Assembly (NCBI RefSeq): GCF_019048865.1
Contig: NZ_CP077604.1
Location: 558,001 to 622,000 of the forward strand
Origin: Aquihabitans sp. G128
Lineage (GTDB): Bacteria; Actinomycetota; Acidimicrobiia; Acidimicrobiales; Iamiaceae
Reading direction: 5' to 3'
Length of the DNA: 64,000 nt
Every line of letters begins with the position of its first letter. Within the stretch, counting starts at the first letter, position 1. The notes below the pieces were generated by a model. It ran no database searches. It was not told where the DNA came from and saw nothing but the letters and a program-made list of their open reading frames with translations. Positions 24,461 to 31,834 of this stretch are shown one piece after another. The position numbers and the translations under genes are program-made.

Positions 24461-24926
24461 ATGGCCTTCGGACAGCAGAACGGGCGGCCGGCCACGGCCC
24501 GCCAGCTCAAGACCCTCGAAGCGCTGCTCGGCGACGCGGGGTACTCGAAGCTTCCGTGATGCCCGCGGGCCGCTCGGCTTCACCCAGCGCCAGGGCGGCG
24601 GCAAGTTCACCACCGACGAGGCCGATGCCTTCATCGAGCAGCTCGAGGCGGAGGCCGAAGCCGGCGGCCCGGTCGACGAGGTGCCCGATCCGCCGAAGGC
24701 GAAGCGGGCGGCGCCGGTGCCCAAGGGCGCAGTCCGCAAGGCGGCGGCGGTCGCCCCCGTCGAGGGCGGCACGGTGGCCGAGCGGCGCGAGGCCCGCCAG
24801 TCCACCCTGGTGCGGGACCTGCCCGCCAGGGTGCTCGCTCGGGAACTGGAGAAGCGGGGCTGGATCCTCATCCCGCCGGAGGAGCTCACCGCCGAGGACC
24901 CCACCGCGGCCCCGCCGGAGGCCTGA
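24461..24926 (+). pseudogene. Conserved actinobacterial protein of unknown function (frameshifted)
   Basis: From the ATG at 24461 the first frame reads MAFGQQNGRPATARQLKTL up to 'GDAGYS' and then stops at 24557-24559. One base less at about 24545-24551 restores 'SFRDARGPLGFTQRQGGGKF', followed by 'TTDEADAFIEQLEAEAE', a basic linker and a C-terminal helix 'LARELEKRGWILIPP'. The total is about 154 residues. I know this N-terminal block only as a recurring actinobacterial hypothetical; function unknown. The ribosome site GGGAGG precedes the start. The break looks like a one-base insertion. Confidence 0.65.
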
Positions 24927-24938
24927 GGCCCCTGGCGC

Positions 24939-25697
24939 TCAGCCCACCGGGACGGCGGCGAGCACCGCGGCCAGCGCCGCCGGGTCGGTCACCGCCGGGA
25001 TGTGGCCGCCGGGCAGGTGGACCACCGTGGGCGGGTGCGGCAGGCGGGTGATCATCTCGGCCTGCATGGCCGGGGCCACCGGTCGGTCCCGGTCGTTGAC
25101 CACGTACGTCACCGGCACGTCGCCAGCCTCGGACCACCGCACCGGCTGGAAGTGGTGGTGCAGCCCGTCGGGCACGCAGCGCTCCGGATCGACCACGAAG
25201 GCCAGCTCGTCGTCGGAGAGCGGGTCGCCGCCGTAGCCGGTGCGGAACGCCTCGGGGTCGTCCGGCACGCCGGGCATGGTGATCGCCGTGCCCTCCGCCT
25301 CGGCCGCCTCCACCACGGCGCGCAGGCCCTCGGCGTGGGCCGGCTTGAGGCAGTCGAGCCCGTAGCCGCCCTCGGGCGGCACCAGCGCGGCGTTGAGCAC
25401 CACGTGCACCACGCGGTCACCCAGCGCCGCCACCGCTGCGGGGATCAGCAGCCCCGCCGACGAGTGGGCCACCAGCACCACCGGCCCGTCGACCTCGGCC
25501 TCCACGTCGCTCACGACCGCGGCAGCCTCGTCGTCGACCGAGACGCGCTCGATGGGCCCGGGCCGGCTGCCCCGCCCCGGCAGGTCGACCGCGATGGCCG
25601 GGCGGTCGAGCAGCGGGAGCAGGCGATCCCAGAAGCGGGCCGAGGAGCCGCCTCCGTGGACGAGGACGTAGGTGGCCTGGGGCGCGGGTTCCGACAC
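24939..25697 (-). CDS. Alpha/beta hydrolase
   Basis: 252 residues. The oxyanion-hole loop HGGGSSARFWDRLLP is near residue 14, the nucleophile elbow AHSSAG (Ser about 79), the acid Asp in 'VVNDRDRPVAP' and the His in 'LPGGHIPAVTDPAAL'. It is a small soluble hydrolase of the esterase/epoxide-hydrolase fold, with 'DLPGRGSRPGP' following strand 4. Substrate not predictable. It is convergent with the upstream gene and divergent from the cytochrome-b-like gene. Confidence 0.85.
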   Translation of the reverse strand: MSEPAPQATYVLVHGGGSSARFWDRLLPLLDRPAIAVDLPGRGSRPGPIERVSVDDEAAAVVSDVEAEVDGPVVLVAHSSAGLLIPAAVAALGDRVVHVVLNAALVPPEGGYGLDCLKPAHAEGLRAVVEAAEAEGTAITMPGVPDDPEAFRTGYGGDPLSDDELAFVVDPERCVPDGLHHHFQPVRWSEAGDVPVTYVVNDRDRPVAPAMQAEMITRLPHPPTVVHLPGGHIPAVTDPAALAAVLAAVPVG

Positions 25698-25738
25698 GGC
25701 GGGTGACGATACCGGCGCTCCGCCACCCGGGCGGCGGA

Positions 25739-25744
25739 TAGCGT
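25739..25744 (+). promoter_or_regulatory. -10 box TAGCGT before leaderless GTG start
   Basis: TAGCGT is followed by 6 bases and the GTG at 25751, the same layout as the amidase promoter. Confidence 0.4.
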
Positions 25745-25750
25745 TGCGGT

Positions 25751-26440
25751 GTGGCGGACGGAACGACCGTGGGGGCGACGGGGACAGGGGAGGCGGAGCA
25801 CGCCCTGGCGGCGCGCCTGGCCGAGCAGCGGGCCCGAGCCATCCTCGGCCTGCACGTCGAGCACGAGGCGCTGCCCGTCGACCCCAAGCTGCGCACGGCC
25901 CGCTCGCTCGCCCTCCAGGTCCTTGCCATCGAGGTCCTGGTGCTCGTCGTCAGCGGCGTCTACCTGTACTTCGCCTACCGGCCCGCCTCGAGCTACGACC
26001 CGTCGGTGCTCCCGCCGGCCGTGCGCCTGTCCCACGACGTGCAGCGCATCCACCGCCTCACCGCCGTGCTCGCGGTGGGGACCTCGGTGGTGGCCGGGAT
26101 CCTGCTGGTGGCCGAGAAGGGGATCGTCGGCTGGCATCGGCTGGCCGAGGCGGTGTCGCTGCCGCTGCTCGCCGGCGCCGCGCTCATCACCGGGGTGCTG
26201 CTGCCGTGGGACCAGCTGGCGCTGTGGAGCGTCGAGGTCGGCACCGACATCAAGGGCTACGGCTTCCTCTTCGGCGACCGCGTCCGCTTCGTCCTGCTCG
26301 GCGGCAGCGAGATCTCGCTGGGCGCGCTGCGCAGCGGCTTCGCCGGCCACCTCATCCTCTCCGTCGGCTTGGGCGTCGGGATCTTCCTCGGCGCCCGCCG
26401 CCTCCGTCGCACCGGCCCCGACGGCACCCCCCGAGCCTGA
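25751..26440 (+). CDS. Cytochrome-b-like (b6/bc1 N-domain-like) membrane protein
   Basis: 229 residues with about four membrane helices (around residues 52-74, 99-120, 133-153, 203-222). 'RIHRLTAVLAVGTSVVAG', then 'ITGVLLPWDQLALW' and later 'GAL RSGFAGHLILS' mirror the order of the first four helices of cytochrome b (the G-x-LLPWDQ motif after helix C, and a final His helix). A haem-binding role is therefore possible, but the paired His residues of bc1 are not all present. No Rieske or cytochrome c gene is nearby. The sequence similarity is my reading, so treat it as a hypothesis. Confidence 0.6.
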   Translation: MADGTTVGATGTGEAEHALAARLAEQRARAILGLHVEHEALPVDPKLRTARSLALQVLAIEVLVLVVSGVYLYFAYRPASSYDPSVLPPAVRLSHDVQRIHRLTAVLAVGTSVVAGILLVAEKGIVGWHRLAEAVSLPLLAGAALITGVLLPWDQLALWSVEVGTDIKGYGFLFGDRVRFVLLGGSEISLGALRSGFAGHLILSVGLGVGIFLGARRLRRTGPDGTPRA

Positions 26441-26473
26441 CCGGCGACCTGCCTCGTGGCCCGGCGGGTCAGG
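26436..26473. terminator. Weak hairpin between convergent genes
   Basis: CCTGACC (26436-26442) is complementary to GGTCAGG (26467-26473), spanning the convergent ends of the cytochrome-b-like and GH18 genes. The stem is only 7 bp. Confidence 0.3.
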
Positions 26474-27455
26474 GCTTGGCGGCCGCCACGAGCAGCTTGG
26501 TGAAGGCGAGGGTGCCCTGGCTGACCCCGGAGCAGTCGTCCTGGGCGGTGGAGGTGGCACCGGCGCACTGCTGGTCGCGGTTGAGCGACCAGAACGCCAG
26601 GCGGCCGACGCCGTTGGCCCGGGCCCAGCTGATGACGGCGCGGGCGTTGGCGAGGGAGAACACCTCGCTGGCGGTGTCGTTCCGGCCGATCATCGGGGTG
26701 AGGCCGAGCTTGGCGTAGCTGGCCGACGGCGAGATCGCCTTCCACTGGGCGAGCGTGCCCATGGCCGACGAGATGGCCGTGGCCCCCATGTCCCGTGCGT
26801 CGCCGTAGTCCATGACCATGATGTTCACCAGGTCGATGCGGGTGCCGGTGGCCTTGGCCTTGCGCAGGAACGCCAGCCCGTTCGGCTCCAGGCCGCTCGG
26901 CGCGACCGGCAGGGTGGCCGACACCTGGAGCGACGGGGTGGTGGCCACGAGGGCCCGGATGGCGGTGAACCTGCGGCTGATCGACGCGGCGTCGTCGAGC
27001 GCGTCGCCCTCGACGTCGAAGTCGGCGCGGGTGGCGCCGAAGCGGGCCAGCACCGACCGGTAGGCCGCCGCGAGCTTCGTCGTGTCGGTGCAGGTGCGGG
27101 CGAGGTCGAGCCCGGCCTGGCCGCCGAAGGACACGATCACCTTGGCGCCGGCGGTGCGCGCCGCGTCGATCCGGGCATTGATCGCCGTGGACTCGCTCAC
27201 CGGGACCTCGTCGTCCCACGTGGGCGTGCAGCCGTCACCGATGACGAAGCCCAGGCTCACGTCCCTCAGCCCGCCGCTCACCACCGCCGCCTTCAGGTTG
27301 GCGGGGTTTGACCCGGCGACGTCGACGTACGGCGCCGCCACCGGTCGGGCCGGCGGATCGCACGAGGTCAGCAGGCCACCGGCGAGCGCCGCCGCAGCCG
27401 CGATGCCGATGGCGAGCAGGCGGCGGTGCGCCCGGGTGGTGCGGAGCTGGCCCAT
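26469..27455 (-). CDS. GH18-type glycosidase lipoprotein (chitinase-like)
   Basis: 328 residues from the ATG at 27455, preceded by GAGGGGG. It has a lipoprotein signal: basic N terminus, Ala/Leu-rich core and a lipobox LLTSC (Cys32). The mature part is a GH18-like TIM barrel: strand 'KVIVSFGGQAG' and the catalytic strand 'RADFDVEGD' (D145, D147, E149 of the DxDxE motif), then 'VNIMVMDYGDA' and 'GRLAFWSLNRDQQC'. This layout matches actinobacterial secreted chitinases of ChiC/EndoH-like type acting on chitin or other GlcNAc polymers. The FWS-x-NRD block is typical of the family. Surface-anchored by inference. Confidence 0.85.
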   Translation of the reverse strand: MGQLRTTRAHRRLLAIGIAAAAALAGGLLTSCDPPARPVAAPYVDVAGSNPANLKAAVVSGGLRDVSLGFVIGDGCTPTWDDEVPVSESTAINARIDAARTAGAKVIVSFGGQAGLDLARTCTDTTKLAAAYRSVLARFGATRADFDVEGDALDDAASISRRFTAIRALVATTPSLQVSATLPVAPSGLEPNGLAFLRKAKATGTRIDLVNIMVMDYGDARDMGATAISSAMGTLAQWKAISPSASYAKLGLTPMIGRNDTASEVFSLANARAVISWARANGVGRLAFWSLNRDQQCAGATSTAQDDCSGVSQGTLAFTKLLVAAAKP

Positions 27456-27552
27456 GGATCCCCCTCGTGGCGCCACCCCCGTGCCGCTCGGCGACAGTCT
27501 CGCACCGTCGAGGCGACGACCGCCCGGGTCGAGGGGATCCGTGTGGGCAGCT

Positions 27553-28413
27553 TCAGCTGGCGAGCTTGTCGACCAGGGTGCCCTCGGCGCCGAAGAGGCG
27601 CTCGCGCCACTCGGCCAGCAGCTCGGTGGCGTCGTGGTCGTTGGGGTGGAAGCCGACCCGGTTGTAGTCGCGGATCCGGCTCCGCACGTCCTTGCTCAGC
27701 CACGGCGAGGTGCGCAGGCCCTTGAGGCTGCGGCGCAGGCGGCCCCGCTCCCGGGTGGCCGGGTCCTTGGCCAGGGAGATCATCGTCCAGATGATCGAGG
27801 TCGTCAGGAAGGCGAAGGTGACCACGTTCATCACCCGGGCCCGGTACTTGTCGTCGCCGCTGACGGTCTGGAACACGTCGAACGCCACGGTCTTGTGCTC
27901 GCTCTCCTCGATGGCGTGCCAGAGGAGCAGGTCGCGCACCTCGTCGCAGTCGCCGAAGAGGTCGCGGGCCTCCTGGGACTCGAGGAGGACCTCGGCGAGG
28001 GTGGCGGTGTAGTGCTCCAGGGCGGCGGTGACGGCGAGGCGGAACTTGGGCGGCGCCACCTTCTCGTCGAAGCGGAGGCGGTTGCCGATGAAGCGGTCGA
28101 TGGCCTTGGCGGGGTAGCCCAGCTCGCCGAAGCGGTCGTTCATGGCCCGGTGCTCACGACCGTGGATGGCCTCCTGGCCGATGAAGGCGCCGACCTCCTT
28201 CTTCAGCACCGGGTCGGTGATCTGGTCCCGGAAGTTGCGCACGCTGCGCACGAAGTAGTCCTCGCCCTCCGGGAAGACGCACGAGAGGGTGGCCACGATG
28301 TGGCTCATCACCAGGTCGCCGCCCATGAAGTGGCGGGGGAGCTCGGTGCCCTCGTGGTCGAACGAGATGCGGCGGACCTTGATCGGATCGCGGGTGGGCG
28401 TCTCGGTGCTCAT
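27553..28413 (-). CDS. PF10118-type predicted metal-dependent hydrolase
   Basis: 286 residues from the ATG at 28413 (GGGAG about 10 nt upstream); longer in-frame starts have no ribosome site. Helical, with metal-ligand-like motifs in order: 'GQEAIHGREH', 'LEHYTA', and 'WHAIEESEHKTVAFDVF', reminiscent of a di-iron ferritin-like bundle, plus a hydrophobic segment near residues 195-215. The family has no established reaction. A paralogue sits at 41923-42750. Its promoter region holds the near-palindrome at 28479-28497. Confidence 0.8.
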   Translation of the reverse strand: MSTETPTRDPIKVRRISFDHEGTELPRHFMGGDLVMSHIVATLSCVFPEGEDYFVRSVRNFRDQITDPVLKKEVGAFIGQEAIHGREHRAMNDRFGELGYPAKAIDRFIGNRLRFDEKVAPPKFRLAVTAALEHYTATLAEVLLESQEARDLFGDCDEVRDLLLWHAIEESEHKTVAFDVFQTVSGDDKYRARVMNVVTFAFLTTSIIWTMISLAKDPATRERGRLRRSLKGLRTSPWLSKDVRSRIRDYNRVGFHPNDHDATELLAEWRERLFGAEGTLVDKLAS

Positions 28414-28478
28414 CGCTGGCTGCTCCCTGTTGGGGGTGGGCGGTTCCGACGGCGGGTTCCCCTGAGCCATCGCGAACC

Positions 28479-28497
28479 TTGACATCGATCAGTGTAA
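28479..28497 (-). promoter_or_regulatory. Promoter/operator candidate of the PF10118 gene
   Basis: The 19-bp stretch TTGACATCGATCAGTGTAA is an imperfect inverted repeat. On the minus strand it supplies a -10-like TACACT (28491-28496), giving a ~70-nt leader before the ATG at 28413. Such overlap of -10 and inverted repeat is common for TetR-type control. Weak evidence only. Confidence 0.35.
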
Positions 28498-28562
28498 CGA
28501 TCGAGCGCCCATCGGTCTGCATGGCACCGGTCACACCGGACCCGGCCCTCGAAGGGGCCGGG

Positions 28563-29070
28563 TCAGGTGCGTGCCAGGCCCGGGTGCTGCAGCCACGGTT
28601 CCCAGCGTGGGTCCGTGGCGCCGACGCCGACCACCAGGTACGACCAGCCCGACGGCGCCTTGGGCCGGAACGGCAACGTCCACCCCAGCTCCGAGAGGAG
28701 CCGGTCGTCCTTGCGGTTGTTGCACGGCCGGCACGCCGCCACCACGTTGGTCCGCGTGCTCGCCGCCCCGGGAGCGGGGGACCACGTGGTCGATGGTGTC
28801 GCCGCGGCCGCCGCAGTACGCGCAGCGGCCGTGGTCTCGGGCCACCAGGTTGCGGCCGTTCAGCGGGAGGCTGGCCCGGTACGGCACCTTCACGAAGTAC
28901 CGGAGCTTGATGACCGACGGCGCCGGCACCGTGACGCGGGCCGAGCGCAGGGCGGCGTCGCCCTCGGCGAGGACGTCGGCCTTGTGGGCCAGCACCAGGA
29001 CGACGGCCCGGCGGACCGGGATGACGCAGAGGGGCTCGTAGCTGGCGTTCAGCAGCAGGGTCGTGGACAT
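28563..29070 (-). pseudogene. HNH endonuclease family protein (frameshifted)
   Basis: The ATG at 29070 has a strong ribosome site (AAGGAGG, 8 nt). The N-terminal part 'LLLNASYEPLCVIPVRRAVVL' and the zinc-type HNH core CAYCGGRGDTIDHVVPRSRGG are those of the widespread actinobacterial 'HNH endonuclease' of about 165 residues. At about 28746-28755 the frame changes (one extra base or two missing); the continuation 'NVVAACRPCNNRKDDRLL' with the second CxxC and the C terminus 'LPFRPKAPSG' reads in the next frame to 28563. Catalytic His is in IDHVVP and Asn/His in CNNRK. Probably a sequence error. Confidence 0.83.
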
Positions 29071-29112
29071 GGGGCGGGCCTCCTTCCGGGTGGCGCGACG
29101 GGTTCGGTGGAG

Positions 29113-29186
29113 CAGGGGCGGAGGGAGTCGAACCCCCGACATCCGGTTTTGGAGACCGGCGCTCTGGCCAGCTGAGCTACGCCCCT
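29113..29186 (-). tRNA. tRNA-Trp (anticodon CCA)
   Basis: On the minus strand the acceptor AGGGGCG/CGCCCCT, the D-arm with AGCTCAGCTGG, the anticodon stem CCGGT/ACCGG with loop CTCCAAA (anticodon CCA) and the T-arm GGTTCGACTCC form a complete cloverleaf. Discriminator G, as expected for tRNA-Trp. The CCA end is not encoded. Confidence 0.96.
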
Positions 29187-29296
29187 CGGTTGCCCCGGGG
29201 CCGCCGGAGCGGCCACCGGGCCGGCGCCAGCATGCTCGGACCGAACCGTGCGGCCGAAGGGATTTCCGCACCGGCCGAGCAGCTCCGGCGCGCGTG

Positions 29297-29310
29297 CGAA
29301 CATGTGTTCG
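29297..29310. promoter_or_regulatory. LexA SOS box upstream of dinB
   Basis: CGAAC-ATGT-GTTCG matches the actinobacterial/Gram-positive SOS box core CGAACN4GTTCG. It touches the likely dinB start (GTG 29310), so LexA would block transcription at or near a leaderless start. Confidence 0.8.
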
Positions 29311-30500
29311 TGTCCGGAGACGCCACCATCCTCCACGCCGACCTGGACGCGTTCTACGCCTCGGTGGAGCAGCGCGACGACCCGCGCCTCCGGGGGCGGC
29401 CGGTGATCGTGGGCGGTGGCGTGGTGCTGGCGGCCAGCTACGAGGCCAAGGCCATGGGCGTGCGCACGGCCATGGGCGGACGCCAGGCGCGGCAGCTGTG
29501 CCCCCGGGCCGTGGTGGTGCCGCCCCGGATGTCGGCCTACAGCGAGGCCAGCAAGGCGGTCTTCGCCGTGTTCGCCGACACCACGCCGCTGGTGGAGGGC
29601 CTGTCCATCGACGAGGCGTTCCTCGACGTCGCCGGCCTGCGCCGCATCGCCGGCGCGCCGGTCGACATCGCCACCAAGCTGCGGGCCGACGTGCTGCGCG
29701 AGGTGGGGCTGGCCATCACCGTGGGCATCGCCCGCACCAAGTTCCTCGCCAAGGTGGCCAGCGCGGTGGCCAAGCCCGACGGCCTGCTGCTGGTGCCGCC
29801 CGACGGCGAGCTGGCGTTCCTCCACCCCTTGCCCATCGAGCGGATCTGGGGCGTCGGCCAGGTCACGGCGCGCAAGCTGCACGCTCGGGGCATCCACACC
29901 GTGGGGGAGCTGGCCCAGCTCGACGAGCAGGTCCTCACCGGTCTCCTGGGCGGCGGTCCCGGGCGCCACCTGCACGCCCTCGCCCAGGGTCGCGACCCAC
30001 GCCACGTCCAGACCGGACGGCGCCGTCGGTCCATGGGCGCCCAGCGGGCGCTGGGCCGCCGGCCCACCTCCGCGGCCGAGCTCGACGCCTCGGTCCTGGC
30101 CCTGGTCGACCGCGTGACCCGGCGGCTGCGGGCGGCAGGACGGGTCGGGCGGACGGTCGTGCTGCGGCTGCGCTTCGACGACTTCAGCCGGGCCACGCGG
30201 AGCCACACCCTGTCCTGGCCGACCGCCCACACGCCCACCGTGCTCGCCGCGGCACGAGACCTGGTGCGGGCGGCGACGCCGCTCATCGAGGCCCAGGGCA
30301 TCACCCTCGTCGGCATCACCGTCGCCAACCTCGACGACGACCGGGCCGTCCAGCTGCCGCTGCCGTTCGACGCGTCGAGCACCGCCGCGCTCGACGCGGC
30401 CCAGGACCTGGTGCGCCAGCGCTTCGGCTCGGCCTCGCTGACGCGGGCGGCGCTCGTGGGGCGCGATCCCGGCCTCACCGTGCCGATGCTGCCGGACTGA
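29310..30500 (+). CDS. dinB: DNA polymerase IV (Y-family translesion polymerase)
   Basis: 396 residues from the GTG at 29310; the in-frame GTG at 29304 lies inside the SOS box, and upstream in-frame codons reach back to the tRNA. Palm motif 'HADLDAFYASVEQRDDP' holds the first catalytic Asp (D11), and the second catalytic acidic pair is in 'LSIDEAFLDV'. It also has the 'YEAKAMGVRTAMGGRQA' fingers, helix-hairpin-helix 'IWGVGQVTARKL' and a little-finger domain to the end. No C-terminal beta-clamp motif is obvious. SOS-inducible error-prone bypass of damaged DNA is expected from the LexA site. Confidence 0.93.
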   Translation: MSGDATILHADLDAFYASVEQRDDPRLRGRPVIVGGGVVLAASYEAKAMGVRTAMGGRQARQLCPRAVVVPPRMSAYSEASKAVFAVFADTTPLVEGLSIDEAFLDVAGLRRIAGAPVDIATKLRADVLREVGLAITVGIARTKFLAKVASAVAKPDGLLLVPPDGELAFLHPLPIERIWGVGQVTARKLHARGIHTVGELAQLDEQVLTGLLGGGPGRHLHALAQGRDPRHVQTGRRRRSMGAQRALGRRPTSAAELDASVLALVDRVTRRLRAAGRVGRTVVLRLRFDDFSRATRSHTLSWPTAHTPTVLAAARDLVRAATPLIEAQGITLVGITVANLDDDRAVQLPLPFDASSTAALDAAQDLVRQRFGSASLTRAALVGRDPGLTVPMLPD

Positions 30501-30503
30501 CCC

Positions 30504-31466
30504 TCAGCGCGCCTCGGCCTCGGCCGCTCGCAGGGCCTCGGCGGCGGCTCCGGCCGCCGCCTGGGCGGCATCGGCCCGACGGCGCACGTCGGCAGCGGCT
30601 GCCTCGGCGTCGTCGGCCTGGCGGGCGAGCCGGTCCGCAGCGGTGGCGGTGTGCTCGGCCTCGGCTCGGAGGTCGGCGAGCCGGCGGCGCCGCTCGCGCT
30701 CGGCCGCCTGCCGGGCCTTGCGCTCCCCGGCCTGCTCTCGGCGCCGGTCGAGGGCCGAGCGGGGCACCTCGGCGGCGTCGACCTCCGGCTGCGCGGCCGA
30801 CTCCACGGCTCGCTGGGTGGCGGGCACCGCGGGGGCCCCGTCGGCGACCTGCCCACCGTCCGGGCGCCCGGTCCGCCGGCGCCCGGCCGGTCGAGGGGTG
30901 CGGCGCTCCCGCCGGACCGGCTCGGTCCCGGGGTCCGGCACCAGGGCCAGCATCGGTGCCGCCCCGCCGAGGCCCAGGCCGAGGCCGGATCGGTCGTGGT
31001 CGGCGCTCACCACGCCCCGCCGCAGCTCGTCGGCAACGGCCTCGTCGACCGCCGCCGCGTGGACGATGGCCGAGATCCGGTCCCGGGCGGCGGGCCCGGC
31101 CGGCCCCAAGAGGTCGAGCGCGGCGCGGACCAGGCCCTCGGCGGCGGCCCGCTGGGCGGTGGTGGCGTCGCGCAGCCCGCTGGCATCGCCCGCCAGGGCG
31201 GCCTCGGTGGCGGCGCGCAGCGCGGTGCCGGCGTCGATGGCGTCGTCGACCAGCTCGGGCTGGGCGCGTGCCACCCGGTTGATGGCGCCGGCCGCAGCCG
31301 ACGGGCGGCGTCGAGCGGCGACCGCCGTGGCCTCGGCCTTGCGGCCCTCGCCGCGCAGCCGCTTGGCCAGGGCGTTGCGGGCGGCGGTGAACTCGGCCGG
31401 GTCGAGCGCGTAGAGGTCGTCGGCCTCCTCGAGCCGTGTGCCGTCGTCACCGCTGCCGGCAGCCAT
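30504..31466 (-). CDS. Coiled-coil protein, conserved actinobacterial hypothetical
   Basis: 320 residues, ATG start, ending 3 bp from the convergent dinB stop. The N-terminal helical domain 'ADDLYALDPAEFTAARNALAKRL' (about residues 15-35) recurs in actinobacterial hypotheticals. The middle (about 175-235) is a Pro/Arg-rich disordered linker, and the last ~90 residues are a long Ala/Arg/Glu coiled coil. No signal peptide or enzymatic motif. A role in DNA or cell-envelope organisation cannot be inferred from sequence alone. Confidence 0.72.
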   Translation of the reverse strand: MAAGSGDDGTRLEEADDLYALDPAEFTAARNALAKRLRGEGRKAEATAVAARRRPSAAAGAINRVARAQPELVDDAIDAGTALRAATEAALAGDASGLRDATTAQRAAAEGLVRAALDLLGPAGPAARDRISAIVHAAAVDEAVADELRRGVVSADHDRSGLGLGLGGAAPMLALVPDPGTEPVRRERRTPRPAGRRRTGRPDGGQVADGAPAVPATQRAVESAAQPEVDAAEVPRSALDRRREQAGERKARQAAERERRRRLADLRAEAEHTATAADRLARQADDAEAAAADVRRRADAAQAAAGAAAEALRAAEAEAR

Positions 31467-31525
31467 GGGGTGGGTCTAGCCGGTGGCGTACCGTCCCGGG
31501 AGCCGTCACGACCGAGGAGCGCCCC

Positions 31526-31816
31526 ATGGCCACCTGCGACCACCTGGACACCATCGCCGCCGTCGACCCGAGCGACGTGGCCGGCTGCCACGAGTGCCTG
31601 GCCACCGGCGGGCGCTGGGTCCACCTGCGGATGTGCCAGGAGTGCGGGCACGTCGGCTGCTGCGACAACTCGCCCGGCCGGCACGCCACCGCCCACTTCC
31701 ACGCCGAGGGCCACCCGATCATCCGCTCCTACGAGCCGGGCGAGGAGTGGTTCTGGTGCTACGTCGACGACGTGGCCTTCGAGCTCGACGTGCCGCCCGG
31801 GCCGTCGCACCCCTGA
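31526..31816 (+). CDS. UBP-type zinc-finger protein
   Basis: 96 residues; ATG with GAGGAG upstream and a TACCGT box further up. The Zn-binding pattern of the UBP (ZnF-UBP) finger is complete: C-x2-H at 'TCDHL', C-x2-C at 'GCHEC', C-x2-C at 'MCQECGHVGCCD', then 'GRHATAHFHAEGHP' and 'WCYVDD'. In eukaryotes this finger binds the ubiquitin C terminus; bacterial stand-alone copies are common in actinobacteria and their ligand is unknown. Small, soluble, single domain. Confidence 0.9.
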   Translation: MATCDHLDTIAAVDPSDVAGCHECLATGGRWVHLRMCQECGHVGCCDNSPGRHATAHFHAEGHPIIRSYEPGEEWFWCYVDDVAFELDVPPGPSHP

Positions 31817-31834
31817 CCGGGTGGCGCCCGCTCC

